From Ignavibacteria bacterium (GTDB lineage Bacteria; Bacteroidota; Ignavibacteria; Kapaibacteriales; UBA961): 64,000 bases of DNA. The position numbers and the translations under genes are program-made. Within the stretch, counting starts at the first letter, position 1; each line of letters starts with the position of its first letter. The notes under the pieces are model-generated. The model did not search any database. It was not told the DNA's origin and worked only from the letters and a program-made list of their open reading frames with translations. The DNA is taken from NCBI GenBank assembly GCA_016873735.1, contig VGWD01000004.1, positions 1 through 64,000 of the forward strand, read 5' to 3'. Shown here in pieces: positions 27,170-36,554 of the stretch.

Positions 27170-27946
27170 ATGCAACGTATCCTGATTGCAGTACTGACCA
27201 TATTCACCCTATCAATGGTCAATGCACAAGAAACAACGATATTGCTCAAAGGAATCATTACAGATCGCGTCACGGGTAAACCTGTGGGTGTGAGTTATGA
27301 GATCACTGATGCCCAAGGCATGAAAGTGGCAGATGCAAAATCGAATGGAAAAACGGGTGAATATTCTTCTGCCATCAAACCCGGCGCTGACTATACAATG
27401 TTTTTCTATGGATTTGACATTCTTAAATCTACAAAGACAATCAGCGTACCACCTGCTTCGAAGTATGAAGAGGTTGCGATGGATTTCACTGTTGACAAAT
27501 TGGCCAAAGGTATGGAATTAATTGCAGTGGAAGGATTTGATGCTGGTGGTGTAAAGGTCAATACGCTCGGTGACAAAGTAATGGCAGAAACAATAGCGAT
27601 TCTTAAAGGAAATCGCAATCTTCATGTGAATATTACTTTGCTTCCCGATATGGCTCCACCACGTTATGAAACGATAGCTCCGCCAAAGCAAGGCAAGAAG
27701 AAAAAGAAAGAGAATAAGCCAGCCATACCACCTCAACAGAAATTATTAAATCCCACTGAGAGAGTTTCGTTGAATGTAGAATTGCAAAAACAAAGAATGG
27801 ATGCAATTCTTGCATCATTTCCTGATGCAGCGGCGCAGATGAAGCGTGTACATTTCATTCTTGACAAATCTTCGGATCCCTCACAGGATGCAAAAAGAAA
27901 TACCATGATTGTCAATGTTGGAGATGTGAAGAGTTTGTTTGATTAA
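27170..27946 (+). CDS. Secreted protein with a degenerate OmpA-like C-terminal domain
   Basis: A 258-residue secreted protein with a signal peptide (MQRILIAVLTIFTLSMVNAQ). The N-terminal domain (about 25-110) is a beta-sandwich of the carboxypeptidase-regulatory type (GIITDRVTGKPVGVSYEI). The C-terminal half follows the OmpA-like layout (NPTERVSLNVELQKQRMDAI, then NTMIVNV at the end), but the glycine-rich loop and Asp of the peptidoglycan site are missing, and it contains a lysine-rich insertion (QGKKKKKENK). It may no longer bind peptidoglycan. Its stop codon interleaves with the opposite-strand stop at 27943 as TTAA. Confidence 0.7.
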   Translation: MQRILIAVLTIFTLSMVNAQETTILLKGIITDRVTGKPVGVSYEITDAQGMKVADAKSNGKTGEYSSAIKPGADYTMFFYGFDILKSTKTISVPPASKYEEVAMDFTVDKLAKGMELIAVEGFDAGGVKVNTLGDKVMAETIAILKGNRNLHVNITLLPDMAPPRYETIAPPKQGKKKKKENKPAIPPQQKLLNPTERVSLNVELQKQRMDAILASFPDAAAQMKRVHFILDKSSDPSQDAKRNTMIVNVGDVKSLFD

Positions 27947-28278
27947 ATCAGATATTCATATTCCTTCGGAATATCTATCTCCATCATCAACATGGCGGAG
28001 GCAATTGTTTTTCCTTGAGCATCTAGTTTCAATGAAACGGTTCCTCCGCCACCCAATGTATTGTTGAGTACAAAGTTTACCGCCCATAGATTCGGTAATT
28101 CATATCGCTCAACATTTCCCAAAGTCAAGCCGGTAAAATATTCCTTCACTCTCTCGGTGGTCAATACATCGCGAATGATGGGGTACCACTCCTCTTTGAA
28201 TGCAATCACTCCACAATTTGCGGCATCACCTTTATCGCCACTGCGAGCATGAGCTATTGAAGACAATGTTATTTTCAT
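27943..28278 (-). CDS. AtuA-related free-standing domain protein
   Basis: A 111-residue protein matching the small C-terminal module of AtuA-type proteins: MKITLSSIAHARSGDKGDAA, then ERYELPNLWAVNFVLNNTLG, GGGTVSLKLDAQGK. In the Atu pathway (acyclic terpene breakdown) AtuA-like proteins are essential but have no defined reaction; free-standing copies are common in bacteria. I use the ATG at 28278, preceded by GGTG; a GTG at 28287 overlaps the yjbQ stop and is an alternative. It ends the lipA operon. Whether it shares a pathway with the hydratase at 26402 is unknown. Confidence 0.75.
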   Translation of the reverse strand: MKITLSSIAHARSGDKGDAANCGVIAFKEEWYPIIRDVLTTERVKEYFTGLTLGNVERYELPNLWAVNFVLNNTLGGGGTVSLKLDAQGKTIASAMLMMEIDIPKEYEYLI

Positions 28279-28283
28279 ATAAT

Positions 28284-28709
28284 TCACCGTTCGATGTTAA
28301 ATACTGTTGCGATAATCATCCTATTGGGTGCATGATGTCTAAATTCACACATATGAATCCCTTGCCAAGTACCCAATGCCATTTTTCCATTATGAATCGG
28401 AATTCGTACATCACAACCAATGATGGATGATAGAGCATGAGATGTCATGTCATCATCTCCCTCAGCTGTATGTCTGTATAAATCACGATGCATGGGAACA
28501 ATCCTGTCAAGGATGTCCATCATGTCGAGTGATACATCTGGATCTGCATCTTCATTGATTGTGATAGCTGCACTAGTATGGCACAAAAACAAATGAAGCA
28601 TCCCAATCTTGACATCTCGCAGCATTTCATCAAGTTCATGATGAACCAATGACGTTATGCTGTGAATTCCTCTGGGCTTTGCCGATATGATGAGGGTCTT
28701 CTGCATCAT
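28284..28709 (-). CDS. yjbQ: YjbQ family protein (secondary thiamine-phosphate synthase)
   Basis: A 141-residue member of the UPF0047/YjbQ family, a small cytoplasmic protein that has been reported to have weak thiamine-phosphate synthase activity. The signature CHTSAAITINEDADPDV and the later HTAEGDDDMTSHALSSIIG with LGTWQGIHMCEFR are intact. Start and stop both overlap their neighbours (ATGA with the MBL gene, GTGA or a short gap with the AtuA-like gene), placing it inside one operon with lipA. Confidence 0.9.
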   Translation of the reverse strand: MMQKTLIISAKPRGIHSITSLVHHELDEMLRDVKIGMLHLFLCHTSAAITINEDADPDVSLDMMDILDRIVPMHRDLYRHTAEGDDDMTSHALSSIIGCDVRIPIHNGKMALGTWQGIHMCEFRHHAPNRMIIATVFNIER

Positions 28710-29479
28710 GTCAAAGTTAATTTCAACCCATCATAAGCAAGAAAACAATGATCGGGTAATGTTTTCTCGCATTCTTCATGTTTCACTTGATGAGCGATAT
28801 GCGTAAAGTATGTCTTCTTTGCATTGATCATTGATGCCACTTCGCATGCTTCTTCAATCGTGAAGTGAGTCGGATGTTTATGATATCGTAAAGCATCAAG
28901 AATCAATATGTCCAGATCTTCCAATTTCGCGATCGAATCAAGCGGCACATGATTGGTGTCTGTGCAATATGCAATCTTTCCAAATCGATATCCATTCACT
29001 CTAATATTGCCATGCTTCAACGGTATGGGCTGAACTTCGATGTCTCCGATGACAAATGGTTCATCATCAATGATGGTGAATGAAGCTCCCGGTACGCCAC
29101 CACCCAATTGTTCGATATCTCCAAATGCATAGGGAAATGTTTTCCGTATGCTATCGAATGTTTGTTGTAAAGCAAAACATTGTAATGGATGATCATCATT
29201 GAAGAATGTATAAGGTCTAGTATCATCAAAACCACTGATATGATCATAATGATGATGGGTGTATACAATTGCATCGATGTTCATTACCGAGTGGGTCAGC
29301 ATTTGCTGCCTGAAATCCGCCGATGTATCAACAACTATTGTTGTAGTTTCTGATCGAACCAATAAGGATGTTCTTAATCGTTTGTCTCTTGGATCTTCGG
29401 ACAAGCATGTGGTGCATGTACATGCAACGCTTGGCACTCCCGTTGAAGTACCGGTTCCGAGAATCGTGACTTCAAGCAT
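28706..29479 (-). CDS. MBL-fold metallo-hydrolase, PhnP-like
   Basis: A 257-residue metallo-beta-lactamase-fold hydrolase. The Zn motif HxHxDH is His75, His77, Asp79, His80 (VYTHHHYDHISG). The N-terminal GTGTSTGVPS followed by three cysteines in VACTCTTC matches the second zinc site of PhnP-type cyclic phosphodiesterases. It would cleave a cyclic or phosphodiester substrate in the cytoplasm; a role in lipoate metabolism is suggested only by its position directly after lipA (stop and start overlapping as TAATG). Confidence 0.85.
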   Translation of the reverse strand: MLEVTILGTGTSTGVPSVACTCTTCLSEDPRDKRLRTSLLVRSETTTIVVDTSADFRQQMLTHSVMNIDAIVYTHHHYDHISGFDDTRPYTFFNDDHPLQCFALQQTFDSIRKTFPYAFGDIEQLGGGVPGASFTIIDDEPFVIGDIEVQPIPLKHGNIRVNGYRFGKIAYCTDTNHVPLDSIAKLEDLDILILDALRYHKHPTHFTIEEACEVASMINAKKTYFTHIAHQVKHEECEKTLPDHCFLAYDGLKLTLT

Positions 29480-30378
29480 TAGACATGTCGTTCAGCATGA
29501 TAGGAACTACGCACAAGCGGACCCGACTCCACAATCTTGAAGCCTTTGCTTAAGCCAATTTCACGCAGGGAATCGAACTCACTTGGATGGACAAAGCGGT
29601 CGACCGGTAAATGATTTTTTGTGGGTTGTAAATATTGTCCCAATGTGAGAATATCAACTTCTACCCCGCGCAAGTCATCCATCACCGTGATTATTTCTTC
29701 CATGGTTTCGCCCAGACCGAGCATGATGCCTGTTTTTGTACGCAATCCTTGTGATTTACATTCTTTCAGAACCGCCAAAGTCCAAGGATATTTTCCTTGG
29801 GGACGTACCTTGCGGTATAGTCTGGGTACTGTTTCGGTATTGTGATTGAGAATATCAGGCCTTGCATCAATGACTTTCTGCAAATTTTCCATCTTCCCTT
29901 TGAAATCGGGAATCAACACTTCGATACTCACACCGGGATTCATTTCTCTTGAGCGACGTATGGTTTCCGCCCAGATGTCAGCACCACCATCAGGTCTCTC
30001 ATCGCGATTGACAGATGTAATGACGGCATGCTTAAGATTCATGTGTTGAATTGCTTCGGCAACATGCAATGGCTCATGTATATCGACTTCCATGGGTCTA
30101 CCTGTTTTTACCGCGCAGAATCCGCATGAACGAGTACATGTGTCACCAAGTATCATGAATGTGGCAGTGCCCGCATTCCAGCATTCCGCAATATTCGGAC
30201 AGCGTGCTTCTTCACATACTGTATGCAATGCCTTTGATCGCATCATGGTTTTGAGTTGTGCATATGTTTCGCCACCCGGAGCTTTTACCTTAAGCCATTC
30301 AGGGCGACGATTGGTCGGTAATTCCGTAGGTAAAACCGGTAATTCCAAAATGCCTGTTGTATGTGTTTCGATTGCCAT
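29479..30378 (-). CDS. lipA: Lipoyl synthase
   Basis: A 299-residue radical SAM enzyme inserting two sulfurs into octanoyl groups on lipoyl-dependent proteins. Both iron-sulfur cysteine triads are present: C55, C60, C66 (auxiliary cluster) and C81, C85, C88 (CTRSCGFC, the SAM cluster). The C-terminal serine ligand block VRSSYHAE is present. It supplies lipoate for E2 partners of dehydrogenases such as the E1 at 48765. A TAGATTTG promoter element lies upstream. Confidence 0.97.
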   Translation of the reverse strand: MAIETHTTGILELPVLPTELPTNRRPEWLKVKAPGGETYAQLKTMMRSKALHTVCEEARCPNIAECWNAGTATFMILGDTCTRSCGFCAVKTGRPMEVDIHEPLHVAEAIQHMNLKHAVITSVNRDERPDGGADIWAETIRRSREMNPGVSIEVLIPDFKGKMENLQKVIDARPDILNHNTETVPRLYRKVRPQGKYPWTLAVLKECKSQGLRTKTGIMLGLGETMEEIITVMDDLRGVEVDILTLGQYLQPTKNHLPVDRFVHPSEFDSLREIGLSKGFKIVESGPLVRSSYHAERHV

Positions 30379-30400
30379 GATTTTTTCTAGTATTGAATTA

Positions 30401-30408
30401 CAAATCTA
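30401..30408 (-). promoter_or_regulatory. TAnnTTTG promoter element of lipA
   Basis: TAGATTTG on the minus strand, 22 bases upstream of the lipA start. The upstream partner element is not a clear TTG, so the match is partial. Confidence 0.4.
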
Positions 30409-30431
30409 CCAAATTGCAATTGAGGATGCAC

Positions 30432-32627
30432 TCAATTCATTGCATTAAAAGGCTGATAATATCCTGAGTCCATTAACTTGAATGTTTGGGGATATTCTTT
30501 TTCATATGTGGTATTTGGAGATGTACCTGCCGCCACAAACACTGTTCTTGCAGACATTATATGCAGTTCTCCTTTTCTTTCTTCACCGGTATGCTCAAAT
30601 TTCACCGATTCTATTGCTCCATAAGAATCTAGAATGCATTCAATCGGTGATAATTCTTCTATGATTGTGATACCTTCTTCTAATGCTTCATTGACTTCTT
30701 CATGATTCAATTTATAAGCAGGCGATTGATTCAGCTTTTTACGATAAATCAATGTTACGCCACCCCATTCTTTGAGATAGGGAAGGAAATTGGGTACTTC
30801 TCCTTTCATGCTCGACATTGTTCGTACTTCATGAATGATGTTTCCATGCTCGAAGAAACACTGCGCCGTAATGCGTTCTTCTTCATCATACATTTCGGTA
30901 AAGTAAGATGGGTATTCTTCCAACATGGTCTTAGCATGCAGGTAGAACTTCTCGACCTGAATCGGATAATATGCAAGTGTTTCTGTTGCGGTATCGATGG
31001 CAGTGAGTCCGCCACCGATAACGATGGCCGGTAATGACACTTGTAGATTTGCCATCGAGTCCATTCTTGCCGCGCCTGTCAATTGCAAAGCCATGAGAAA
31101 ATCCGAAGCTTTTCTAAGTCCTCTACTCAAATTGTTTTTCATGCGAATCAATGTTGGTTTACCTGCACCTGTTGCCAAGGCAATATGAGTAAATCCAAGT
31201 TTCCATGCATCTTCAATCGTCAAAGTACCGCCAAAGCGAACTCCATCAAGGATCTTGAAATTTTCTCTTCGTTCAAGAAGCAATTGCAGAACGGTCAGGA
31301 AGTTTTTATCCCATCGTGAAGTGATGCCATATTCGCTCACACCGCCGAATCCTGATATGATTCGATCATCCAATTCCTTTTCAATTGTTGCTTTGAAGGA
31401 CGGCAGCGGATCATCTTTTTTCAAACCATAGATATCGAGTGCTGACTCAATTTTTAATCCTTCTACTGCAACAACTGCAAAACCTTCATTCAATAAATAA
31501 TGCGACAAGGTATAACCTGCAGGACCCAAACCAATAACCAATACCTTATTTCCATTATAGGGAAGAGCATATGGTCTTTTCACATTCAATGGATTCCACT
31601 GCATGAGTAAGGCATATAATTCCATTCCATCATTAAGAGAAAGAATATCGGACAAAACCGAGGTTTCAATTTTGGGAATATTGACCGGTTCTTGTTTTTG
31701 AAAAATGCAACCTTTCATGCAATCATTGCAAATTCGATGTCCTGTACCTGCGCACATGGGATTATCAAGCATCACCATTGCCAAAGCGGCTATTGGATAA
31801 CCTTCTCTGCGGAGAAGATGCATTTCAGAAATCTTTTCATCAAGCGGACAACCCTTTGTCTCAACTCCAAGTGGATTTTTCTTTATGCTTCCATCTTTTT
31901 CATGAATGCCTTTGGAACATGAATCTTTTTCACGTTCATGACATATCATGCAATAGTCAACTTGTTTGGTAATTTCTCTTCTAGTACCACGACGATCCGT
32001 CAAGGCAAAGCCATCACGCTTTCTATGATGATGTGCCTCATAGGACACCACCCCATCATTCTCATGTACAATAGCATGTTCAAGATGATCAAAGTCTAAT
32101 TTCTTACCTACAAACTCACTTATCCAATCAGTGATGAGATTGTTTTCTCTCAAAGATAAATACAATAACTCAGCTTGATCGAGCATATCTTTTGCCGAAT
32201 CACCTTGTTCAGATAGTTTCACGACGATATTGGAAAAGTCGAGCTCTCGATCACCTGAAGATTTGATGTTCAATGAATCAAGCAGGGATATAAACACTGC
32301 TTCAGTATCGTTTATTGCATCATCGCCAAGAAGGATTCCCCTTCTTCTGATTAGTGCTTTTTTTGTGAAGTCTGCTTTTGCTTGAATCACAATGTTTTCA
32401 GCAACAAGTGCCTCCTTGATAGCAGAAAGCCCTTTATCATCGGAGATGAATGCACTGATATATAATTCAAAGACGATTGCCGTATCTATCAATGCTTGTG
32501 AGAGTGGTTTTCCGGTTAAAGCCCCCTTTTGTAATTCAACATATGTGGGCCATATTTCCGGAAATTGTTCCTGCATGAAGCTCAGAAATGCTTTGTGATG
32601 ATGTGCTGAGCTGAGTGTATCCTTCAT
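30432..32627 (-). CDS. FeS-flavin NAD(P)-binding oxidoreductase (GltD-like core)
   Basis: A 731-residue protein. Residues 1-220 are helical and unrecognised. A cysteine-rich segment (C226, C229, C237, C260, C292, C300, C303, C307; the last includes CNDCMKGC) suggests one or two iron-sulfur clusters as in GltD and dihydropyrimidine dehydrogenase. Then come an FAD-binding motif, VIGLGPAGYTLSHYL (about 364-378), and a second NAD(P)-type motif, VIGGGLTAIDTATETL. It looks like an electron-bifurcating-style flavoprotein of unknown partner. Its start overlaps the stop of the secreted protein at 32627 as TAATG, an odd pairing of a cytoplasmic enzyme with an exported protein. Confidence 0.75.
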   Translation of the reverse strand: MKDTLSSAHHHKAFLSFMQEQFPEIWPTYVELQKGALTGKPLSQALIDTAIVFELYISAFISDDKGLSAIKEALVAENIVIQAKADFTKKALIRRRGILLGDDAINDTEAVFISLLDSLNIKSSGDRELDFSNIVVKLSEQGDSAKDMLDQAELLYLSLRENNLITDWISEFVGKKLDFDHLEHAIVHENDGVVSYEAHHHRKRDGFALTDRRGTRREITKQVDYCMICHEREKDSCSKGIHEKDGSIKKNPLGVETKGCPLDEKISEMHLLRREGYPIAALAMVMLDNPMCAGTGHRICNDCMKGCIFQKQEPVNIPKIETSVLSDILSLNDGMELYALLMQWNPLNVKRPYALPYNGNKVLVIGLGPAGYTLSHYLLNEGFAVVAVEGLKIESALDIYGLKKDDPLPSFKATIEKELDDRIISGFGGVSEYGITSRWDKNFLTVLQLLLERRENFKILDGVRFGGTLTIEDAWKLGFTHIALATGAGKPTLIRMKNNLSRGLRKASDFLMALQLTGAARMDSMANLQVSLPAIVIGGGLTAIDTATETLAYYPIQVEKFYLHAKTMLEEYPSYFTEMYDEEERITAQCFFEHGNIIHEVRTMSSMKGEVPNFLPYLKEWGGVTLIYRKKLNQSPAYKLNHEEVNEALEEGITIIEELSPIECILDSYGAIESVKFEHTGEERKGELHIMSARTVFVAAGTSPNTTYEKEYPQTFKLMDSGYYQPFNAMN

Positions 32628-33346
32628 TATCTACTTTGTATTCTTGATTGAATTGATGAACCTGTACGAATAAAATACAGACCATTTGGTGATGAATCCA
32701 GAATCTGATTCACTTCATGATTAGTCATATGTTGTGCTATCATCACCCCTTTCGCATTATAGATATCCGAAAAGGTCTCTTGAGCTATAATATCTTCTTG
32801 AATCGAGGATGTGCCTTGAGAGCGATAAACCAATACATAGAAGTCTTCGATGGTGATTTGGCCAACGCCAAATGAATTGGGCAAAATTGTATGAGCTTTT
32901 TTCTCATCGCACCTAATTCTGAGTGATGCACCACCACGATCGGTTAACACCACTGAGTCTGTTCCCGTTCCCAATGGATATTCCCATGAAAACTTCATCC
33001 ACTTCTTATCTGCTTTCCATGGAGATACTTGAATCCAAAAGGTATCTGCTTTTTGCAATGGTTCTGTATTTCTGATATCGCGATATGAAAACATGTCAAC
33101 TTGGCTCGAGAATGAACCATCCTTGTTCATGTCCAGAACCGCAACGGCATGCGCACCAGTAATCGGGTGCAGAGGTGGAATTTCCTTTTCCCCTAGTGCT
33201 GCATCAATTCCATCTGTCGCACCTTTCACAAATCCGATGATCACACTTGGTTTATCATTGGATGTATTGTCTTCATATGTCAAACTAAACACTTGCGCTT
33301 GTACCATTGCCGGAAATGTGATGAGTAATAAAATCAATGATTTCAT
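32627..33346 (-). CDS. Secreted protein with a short T9SS-like C-terminus
   Basis: A 239-residue protein with a signal peptide (SLILLLITFPAMVQAQ) and a very strong AGGAGG ribosome binding site. The body (about 25-190) is beta-rich with no recognised catalytic motif. The C-terminus (SDIYNAKGVMIAQHM ... PNGLYFIRTGS) has the shape of a T9SS type A sorting domain but lacks the usual NPxxN/T start and basic end, so secretion by T9SS is uncertain. Coupled to the downstream flavoprotein. Function unknown. Confidence 0.6.
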   Translation of the reverse strand: MKSLILLLITFPAMVQAQVFSLTYEDNTSNDKPSVIIGFVKGATDGIDAALGEKEIPPLHPITGAHAVAVLDMNKDGSFSSQVDMFSYRDIRNTEPLQKADTFWIQVSPWKADKKWMKFSWEYPLGTGTDSVVLTDRGGASLRIRCDEKKAHTILPNSFGVGQITIEDFYVLVYRSQGTSSIQEDIIAQETFSDIYNAKGVMIAQHMTNHEVNQILDSSPNGLYFIRTGSSIQSRIQSR

Positions 33347-33368
33347 GATTTTTCCTCCTGATAGAAAT

Positions 33369-33401
33369 ATAGGGTAACAGAGACGGACTCTGTTACCCTA
33401 T
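33369..33401 (-). terminator. Perfect 14-bp stem-loop after the T9SS island
   Basis: ATAGGGTAACAGAG (33369-33382) pairs perfectly with 33388-33401 around a 5-base loop. It lies 23 bases beyond the stop of the large T9SS protein at 33424. No T run follows in either direction, so it is a weak terminator by itself and may instead protect the 3' end of the transcript. Confidence 0.5.
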
Positions 33402-33423
33402 AGGATTTCGACAATGATGATGA

Positions 33424-36400
33424 TTATCTATTTACAATGATTCTCTTTGTGGTTACTGTACCATTGACATTTACAGTCATGGTATATGTACCTGCAGCAA
33501 GTTCATCTGTATTGATAGCCATTGTATTACCATTGAATGTTGCAGACTTTACAGTTGAACCGAACATGTCAACAAGCGCAACATGTACTGTACCTGTAAC
33601 TGCTGTACGAACATTGATCAATGAAGAAGCAGGATTTGGATAAACATCAACTGATGTATTATCATCTTGTTGCTTAGCAAGTCTGATGATCGTTGAATTG
33701 TTTACAACCAAATTCTGAGTTGCACCGATTGATCCAAGAACAGCACCTGTTCTAGCATCGAATGCTGTATATGTACCATTCAAACCTTCTGATGTCAATG
33801 TCATTGGGAATGTTACTCCCTGAACACGAATTGTCATGTCATTGCTGTTTGTTGCATAAGCATTATTGCTAAAGCGTACATCAAACATGTCTGGAGCGAT
33901 GACAGGTGGCAATTCAAAACGTGAAGGATTGACTGTGCCATTTTCAGAAACGCGAAGTGTATTGCTTCTTCCATCAATGTCAGAGACTGTGATTGAAGCA
34001 AGATTCAGATCGCCTGTTGGATTTGCAACTACTTTTGGTAATCCGGATCCTTTTACGCGATAGAAACCTTCGCCATAAACTTTGACCCAGTATCCCATTC
34101 CTGGTACTACTTCAGAAGTAGCATAGTAACCACGATCTGTTGTATAACCGTACACTTGATCTTTAAGAGCTTCAACTGCACCTGTTGACAATTCATAGGA
34201 GATGTCATTTACATTTGCGCGTGTTGAAGGTGAACCAACTGTGTTCCAACCATTGAAGAGATAAACTCTTTCTGTTTTTTCGCTGAATTCAGGTACTCTT
34301 GAACCAATTTGTGTTTGATCGAGATTATCACCAAACTTCACAAAGTAACCAACACCTGGTTGAAGTACTTGCTTTTGCTGATAAGAACCACTTGCAAATG
34401 TATATGGCTCAGTGATTGAGTTCGGGAATACTGCTTTCCAATTTGGATCGGATGGACGCAAAGGCAATGACAAGAAGTTCCAGCCTTTCTTCACAACGGG
34501 ATAAGATGCTGATTGTGGCAAGCGATATTCAATCAAGAATGACTTGATACGTGCATCACGAATTGTGAATGAGCGACCATAATCTCCATCCGGAGTAGCT
34601 TCTCGCATGTTCACAGTGAAGATACCACCATTCAATGTATCACGGAGATACAAGTCCGCACCTTCCGGGAAGTCGCGAATATCCCAGTTGATAACAACAG
34701 GATAATTGTTTGCGCCATTTGCATTGAAGCGGCAGAGATATACAAGTGTAGTATCTGATGTGAAATCACGAATGTCACGAGAACGTGAATCTCTTCTGTA
34801 GTTCTGACCACTGAATGCATCCATTTGGATATCACCAAGACCATTAGGAGCTACTTCGAAACCATTTGCATCTTTAACCCAAGGTGTATACCAGCGTGCA
34901 TAGAATCCTGTAGGAGCATTCAATCCATCATATGCATATTCACCAAACAATGAATCAGGAGCATCAGATGCTCTGTGACCGGAACCAAATACAAGATTGG
35001 TTGAATCACCATTGCCATTGTTAGCTGTGCTTGAGTTACTTACTGTAATCTTGATACCTGGATCCAAACCAAATTCTGGTGTCTTTGGATTATTGTAGCT
35101 TCCTGGTTCAACAGGATTGCGAAGGTGAATGAATGTCACACGCAATTTGACCGGAGAAACTTTTGCAGAAGCTGAAGTTACTGTGATATATCCGGTATAG
35201 ATACCAGCATATTCAGCATCTCCACCTCTCAATTCACCTGTTCTTACATAGATTCTGAAACGCATTGGATCTTGAGCAGGCACGATTTGATTACGAGCAT
35301 CTTTCAAGTTTGGAGGAACAGGACCATTGATACCATTATCAATGAAGTCAATATCTCCATCACGTGTGATGCTTCGGATACCAGGAGGAATAAATCCAGG
35401 TGCCACTGCTTGGAAAGATAACCAAGGTGAGTCCGAACGAAGGTTGATACCTGTGAGACGACTTCTTGTCGTTGAGTTCCAGAGAATGATATCTCTGAAT
35501 GCATCTGTTCCATCGGTTGATGAGTCAATGATAATTGGCTTTGTCATCTCCCACAATGAACCGTCTGCTGCACTCACATCTTGACGTACTTGATCTTGAC
35601 CGTTTCCTTGGAAATCGCGGAAAGAGATTTGAGGAACAGCTCCGATATTAATCCAAACCATACCTGGACGGCTTGGATATTCAGGAAGAAGATCTGGCGT
35701 CATGCTGATACCACCTAGACCGATAGAATCGCGCTTGTCTTTGCGATATGTTTTATTTCTATATGGATTATCAGCGGCACTTTCAGATACCAATGGGAAT
35801 GGATTTGTAACGCCTACGCGTAAATCATTATAGGTCAAAGAGTCATTGGAGATGTACAATGCTGACTTATCTGCACCATTATAAATTGTAGGCTGATTTG
35901 TCAATTGTGATTGTGACAATGTCACTTTCATGCGAAGGTACATCAACACTTCATAACTTCCATCAGGATTAGTTACAGGCAGTGGTTTTGTTGAGCGGCC
36001 GGTGATATACATTCTGCGGCCATATTTTGTTTCGGCACTCAATGCACCACGGAAATAGATACCGTAGCGAGTTTCGTCTGAAACATCATCAAATTCCAAT
36101 TCGAAACCTTTTGCAAGTGCATTGGTATCGGATCTTTTTGGACCTGTGAATTGTGCTCCAACTGCTTCAAAAACACGACCATCATACATTACTGAAAATG
36201 TGAATGAATAGATCGGTCCGCCGCTGAAACGCTTATCAACAACATTTTCAGAATCATACCAAAGATTCTTCATAAATACTGGGATTAAGACCTCGCGAAC
36301 GCGATCATCAGCATATCCCAACCAAATTCTACCGTCAGAGTACAAGTTACCATTGTAATTGTTTTCTCTGCCTGTGAGACTCAGCACAGGAATATCAGCC

Positions 36401-36513
36401 TTTTGCAATGACGCTTGACTAAATAGGTTCACTGAACCCATCAATGCAATGCACAAGGACAGAAAAAGAAGAGCCGAACTACGTCTCTTACCTCTTGTCG
36501 CGGAAGTTTGCAT
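33424..36513 (-). CDS. Large T9SS surface protein with two GWN/PGxGYWVK modules
   Basis: A 1029-residue surface protein. Start at 36513 fixed by GGAG six bases upstream; signal peptide SSALLFLSLCIALMGSVNLF. Residues about 30-450 are beta-sandwich-like with no clear enzyme motif. Two related modules, KGWNFLSLPL ... LQPGVGYFVKF (about residue 721) and NGWNTVGSPS ... VVPGMGYWVKVYG (about 804), occur before the T9SS domain, which starts at YPNPASSLINV (about 956) and ends VTTKRIIVNR. The protein should be exported and cleaved at the sorting domain. Function unknown; last member of a surface island. Confidence 0.8.
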   Translation of the reverse strand: MQTSATRGKRRSSALLFLSLCIALMGSVNLFSQASLQKADIPVLSLTGRENNYNGNLYSDGRIWLGYADDRVREVLIPVFMKNLWYDSENVVDKRFSGGPIYSFTFSVMYDGRVFEAVGAQFTGPKRSDTNALAKGFELEFDDVSDETRYGIYFRGALSAETKYGRRMYITGRSTKPLPVTNPDGSYEVLMYLRMKVTLSQSQLTNQPTIYNGADKSALYISNDSLTYNDLRVGVTNPFPLVSESAADNPYRNKTYRKDKRDSIGLGGISMTPDLLPEYPSRPGMVWINIGAVPQISFRDFQGNGQDQVRQDVSAADGSLWEMTKPIIIDSSTDGTDAFRDIILWNSTTRSRLTGINLRSDSPWLSFQAVAPGFIPPGIRSITRDGDIDFIDNGINGPVPPNLKDARNQIVPAQDPMRFRIYVRTGELRGGDAEYAGIYTGYITVTSASAKVSPVKLRVTFIHLRNPVEPGSYNNPKTPEFGLDPGIKITVSNSSTANNGNGDSTNLVFGSGHRASDAPDSLFGEYAYDGLNAPTGFYARWYTPWVKDANGFEVAPNGLGDIQMDAFSGQNYRRDSRSRDIRDFTSDTTLVYLCRFNANGANNYPVVINWDIRDFPEGADLYLRDTLNGGIFTVNMREATPDGDYGRSFTIRDARIKSFLIEYRLPQSASYPVVKKGWNFLSLPLRPSDPNWKAVFPNSITEPYTFASGSYQQKQVLQPGVGYFVKFGDNLDQTQIGSRVPEFSEKTERVYLFNGWNTVGSPSTRANVNDISYELSTGAVEALKDQVYGYTTDRGYYATSEVVPGMGYWVKVYGEGFYRVKGSGLPKVVANPTGDLNLASITVSDIDGRSNTLRVSENGTVNPSRFELPPVIAPDMFDVRFSNNAYATNSNDMTIRVQGVTFPMTLTSEGLNGTYTAFDARTGAVLGSIGATQNLVVNNSTIIRLAKQQDDNTSVDVYPNPASSLINVRTAVTGTVHVALVDMFGSTVKSATFNGNTMAINTDELAAGTYTMTVNVNGTVTTKRIIVNR

Positions 36514-36554
36514 GTGTAACTCCGTTAGATGATACATTAAAAATTATTATTTAT

